Below are positions 63,051-64,000 of a stretch of 64,000 bases of DNA, piece after piece; position 1 is the first letter of the stretch, and each line of letters begins with the position of its first letter. The translations under genes and the position numbers were made by a program. Below the pieces are notes generated by a model. That model saw only the letters and a list, made by a program, of their open reading frames with translations, did not search any database and was not told the origin of the DNA. Location: assembly GCF_000013645.1 (NCBI RefSeq), contig NC_007952.1, positions 682,001 to 746,000 on the forward strand. Direction: 5' to 3'. The DNA is from Paraburkholderia xenovorans LB400. GTDB taxonomy: Bacteria; Pseudomonadota; Gammaproteobacteria; Burkholderiales; Burkholderiaceae.

Positions 63051-63872
63051 ATGGCATACATCACCACCAAAGACGGTACGCAGATCTATTACAAGGACTG
63101 GGGTACGGGCCAGCCGATCACGTTCTCCCACGGCTGGCCGCTCGACGCGGACGCATGGGACGCGCAGATGCTGTTCCTCGCGGAACGCGGCTATCGCGTG
63201 ATCGCGCATGACCGTCGCGGTCACGGCCGCTCGTCGCAGCCGTGGAACGGCAACGAAATGGACACCTACGCGGACGATCTCGCCGAACTGATCGAAGCGC
63301 TCGATCTGACCAACATCGTGATGGTCGGTCACTCGACCGGCGGCGGCGAAGTGGTGCGCTATATCGGCCGTCATGGCACGAAGCGTGTCGCCAGGGCGGT
63401 GCTGATCGCCGCCGTGCCGCCGATCATGCTGAAAACGGGAGCGAATCCGGGCGGCCTGCCTATCTCGGCGTTCGACGGCATTCGCGAAGGTGTGCGGAAT
63501 AACCGCTCGCAGTTCTTCAAGGATCTCGCCGTGCCGTTCTACGGCTTCAATCGCCCGGATGCGAAAGTGTCGCAAGGCACGATCGATTCGTTCTGGCAGA
63601 TCGGTATGCTCGGTTCGATCAAGGGGCTGTACGACTGCGTCAAGGCATTCTCCGAAACCGACTTCAACGAAGACCTGAAGAAGGTGACGGTGCCGGCACT
63701 GGTGCTGCAAGGGGATGCCGACCAGATCGTGCCGCTCGACGACTCCGGCAAGCTGTCGGCGAAGATCATGCCGAACGCCACGCTGAAGATCTACGAAGGT
63801 GCGCCGCACGGTCTGTGCACCACGCACGCGGATCGCGTGAATGCGGACCTGCTGGCGTTCATCAAGTCGTAA
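63051..63872 (+). CDS. Alpha/beta hydrolase (non-haem chloroperoxidase/esterase type)
   Basis: A 273-residue hydrolase. Nucleophile Ser95 in MVGHSTGGGEVVRYIGRHG, HGWPLDADAWD as oxyanion-hole region (about 27), Asp in LQGDADQIVP and His in GAPHGLCTTHADRVNADLLAFI complete the triad. The family includes perhydrolases and esterases. ATG 63051 has GGAG 10 nt upstream. A 12-nt sequence AATGGAGCAATA before the gene occurs twice (62903, 63036). Confidence 0.92.
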   Translation: MAYITTKDGTQIYYKDWGTGQPITFSHGWPLDADAWDAQMLFLAERGYRVIAHDRRGHGRSSQPWNGNEMDTYADDLAELIEALDLTNIVMVGHSTGGGEVVRYIGRHGTKRVARAVLIAAVPPIMLKTGANPGGLPISAFDGIREGVRNNRSQFFKDLAVPFYGFNRPDAKVSQGTIDSFWQIGMLGSIKGLYDCVKAFSETDFNEDLKKVTVPALVLQGDADQIVPLDDSGKLSAKIMPNATLKIYEGAPHGLCTTHADRVNADLLAFIKS

Positions 63873-64000
63873 TGAAGCAGGCCGGCGGCGCCATTGCGGC
63901 GACCGCCGGCGCATGCGGTTCGTGCGGCTCGTGCTTCTCCTGTTTTTTCGGCACGGGATTGGGTGCGCGTTGCGTCAGCGCCAGCGCCGGCAACGGCTCG
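63862..64000 (-). CDS. Possible partial gene at the right edge
   Basis: The minus strand is open from the edge to TGA 63862-63864, giving 45 or so residues rich in Pro, His and Glu (ends ...PHAPAVAAMAPPACFITT). It would overlap the hydrolase 3' end by 11 nt. The plus strand from ATG 63872 is also open to the edge (Cys/Gly-rich). One of the two may be a real gene; the window is too short to decide. Confidence 0.3.
   Translation of the reverse strand, partial: EPLPALALTQRAPNPVPKKQEKHEPHEPHAPAVAAMAPPACFITT

Noticed and set aside
61136..63070. 644-codon minus-strand frame
   Set aside because: Antisense shadow of the TrxR-like flavoprotein gene.

Overview
The window looks like a chromosome segment of a Burkholderia-type betaproteobacterium, most likely Paraburkholderia. 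GC is high, ATGA stop/start overlaps are everywhere, the porin, LysR and IclR types fit, and the tetrahydromethanopterin (H4MPT) gene set includes a DmrB-like flavoprotein as in P. xenovorans. Species assignment is inference. No tRNA, rRNA, CRISPR array or intact insertion sequence was seen.

Left edge (1-4.0 kb): the 3' part of a ribulose-phosphate 3-epimerase gene, then on the minus strand an AraC regulator, an AzlCD-type exporter pair and a membrane fatty acid desaturase.

C1 region (4.2-32.4 kb): this is the core of the window. The minus strand (17.3 to 4.2 kb) carries a nearly complete H4MPT formaldehyde-oxidation and cofactor-synthesis set: pterin dehydratase, RFAP synthase, MtdB, two ATP-grasp proteins, Mch, a CitG-like protein, Fae, a small secreted protein, a sigma-54 activator, a DmrB-like reductase and a dihydropteroate-synthase-like protein. 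A FolB-like aldolase lies on the plus strand. Divergent from it on the plus strand is a methanol-oxidation block: XoxF with the lanthanide-type Asp-Tyr-Asp motif, cytochrome XoxG, XoxJ, a CbbR-like LysR regulator and mxaRSACKL maturation genes. No mxaF or mxaI is present. A second quinoprotein alcohol dehydrogenase, also with an Asp-x-Asp motif, follows with its own dihaem cytochrome c. Together these would take methanol or other alcohols to formaldehyde in the periplasm and oxidise the formaldehyde through H4MPT in the cytosol. The formyltransferase/hydrolase (fhc) genes are not in the window.

Sulfur region (32.5-42.4 kb): an IclR regulator, two flavin-dependent monooxygenases, an SsuABC-like transporter and two paralogous four-domain rhodanese proteins. 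This is a probable organosulfur or sulfonate assimilation locus, with a LysR-type operator candidate in front.

Island and remnants (42.4-49.0 kb): a candidate structured RNA with promoter and terminator, an AT-richer patch with an LprI-like gene and a broken LprI-like copy, a porin, two Hsp20 genes with heat-shock-like promoters, and a decayed molybdenum hydroxylase gene.

Right part (49.0-64 kb): an MFS exporter, a flavoprotein monooxygenase plus DsbA-family pair with a divergent LysR regulator, then a colinear set of unassigned function: isochorismatase-like hydrolase, YtcJ-type amidohydrolase, MscS channel with cyclic-nucleotide domain, HD protein, XapX protein, glyoxalase-like protein, alginate-export-type porin, cyclic-nucleotide-domain thioredoxin-reductase-like flavoprotein and alpha/beta hydrolase. 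This set is the best candidate here for an undescribed pathway.
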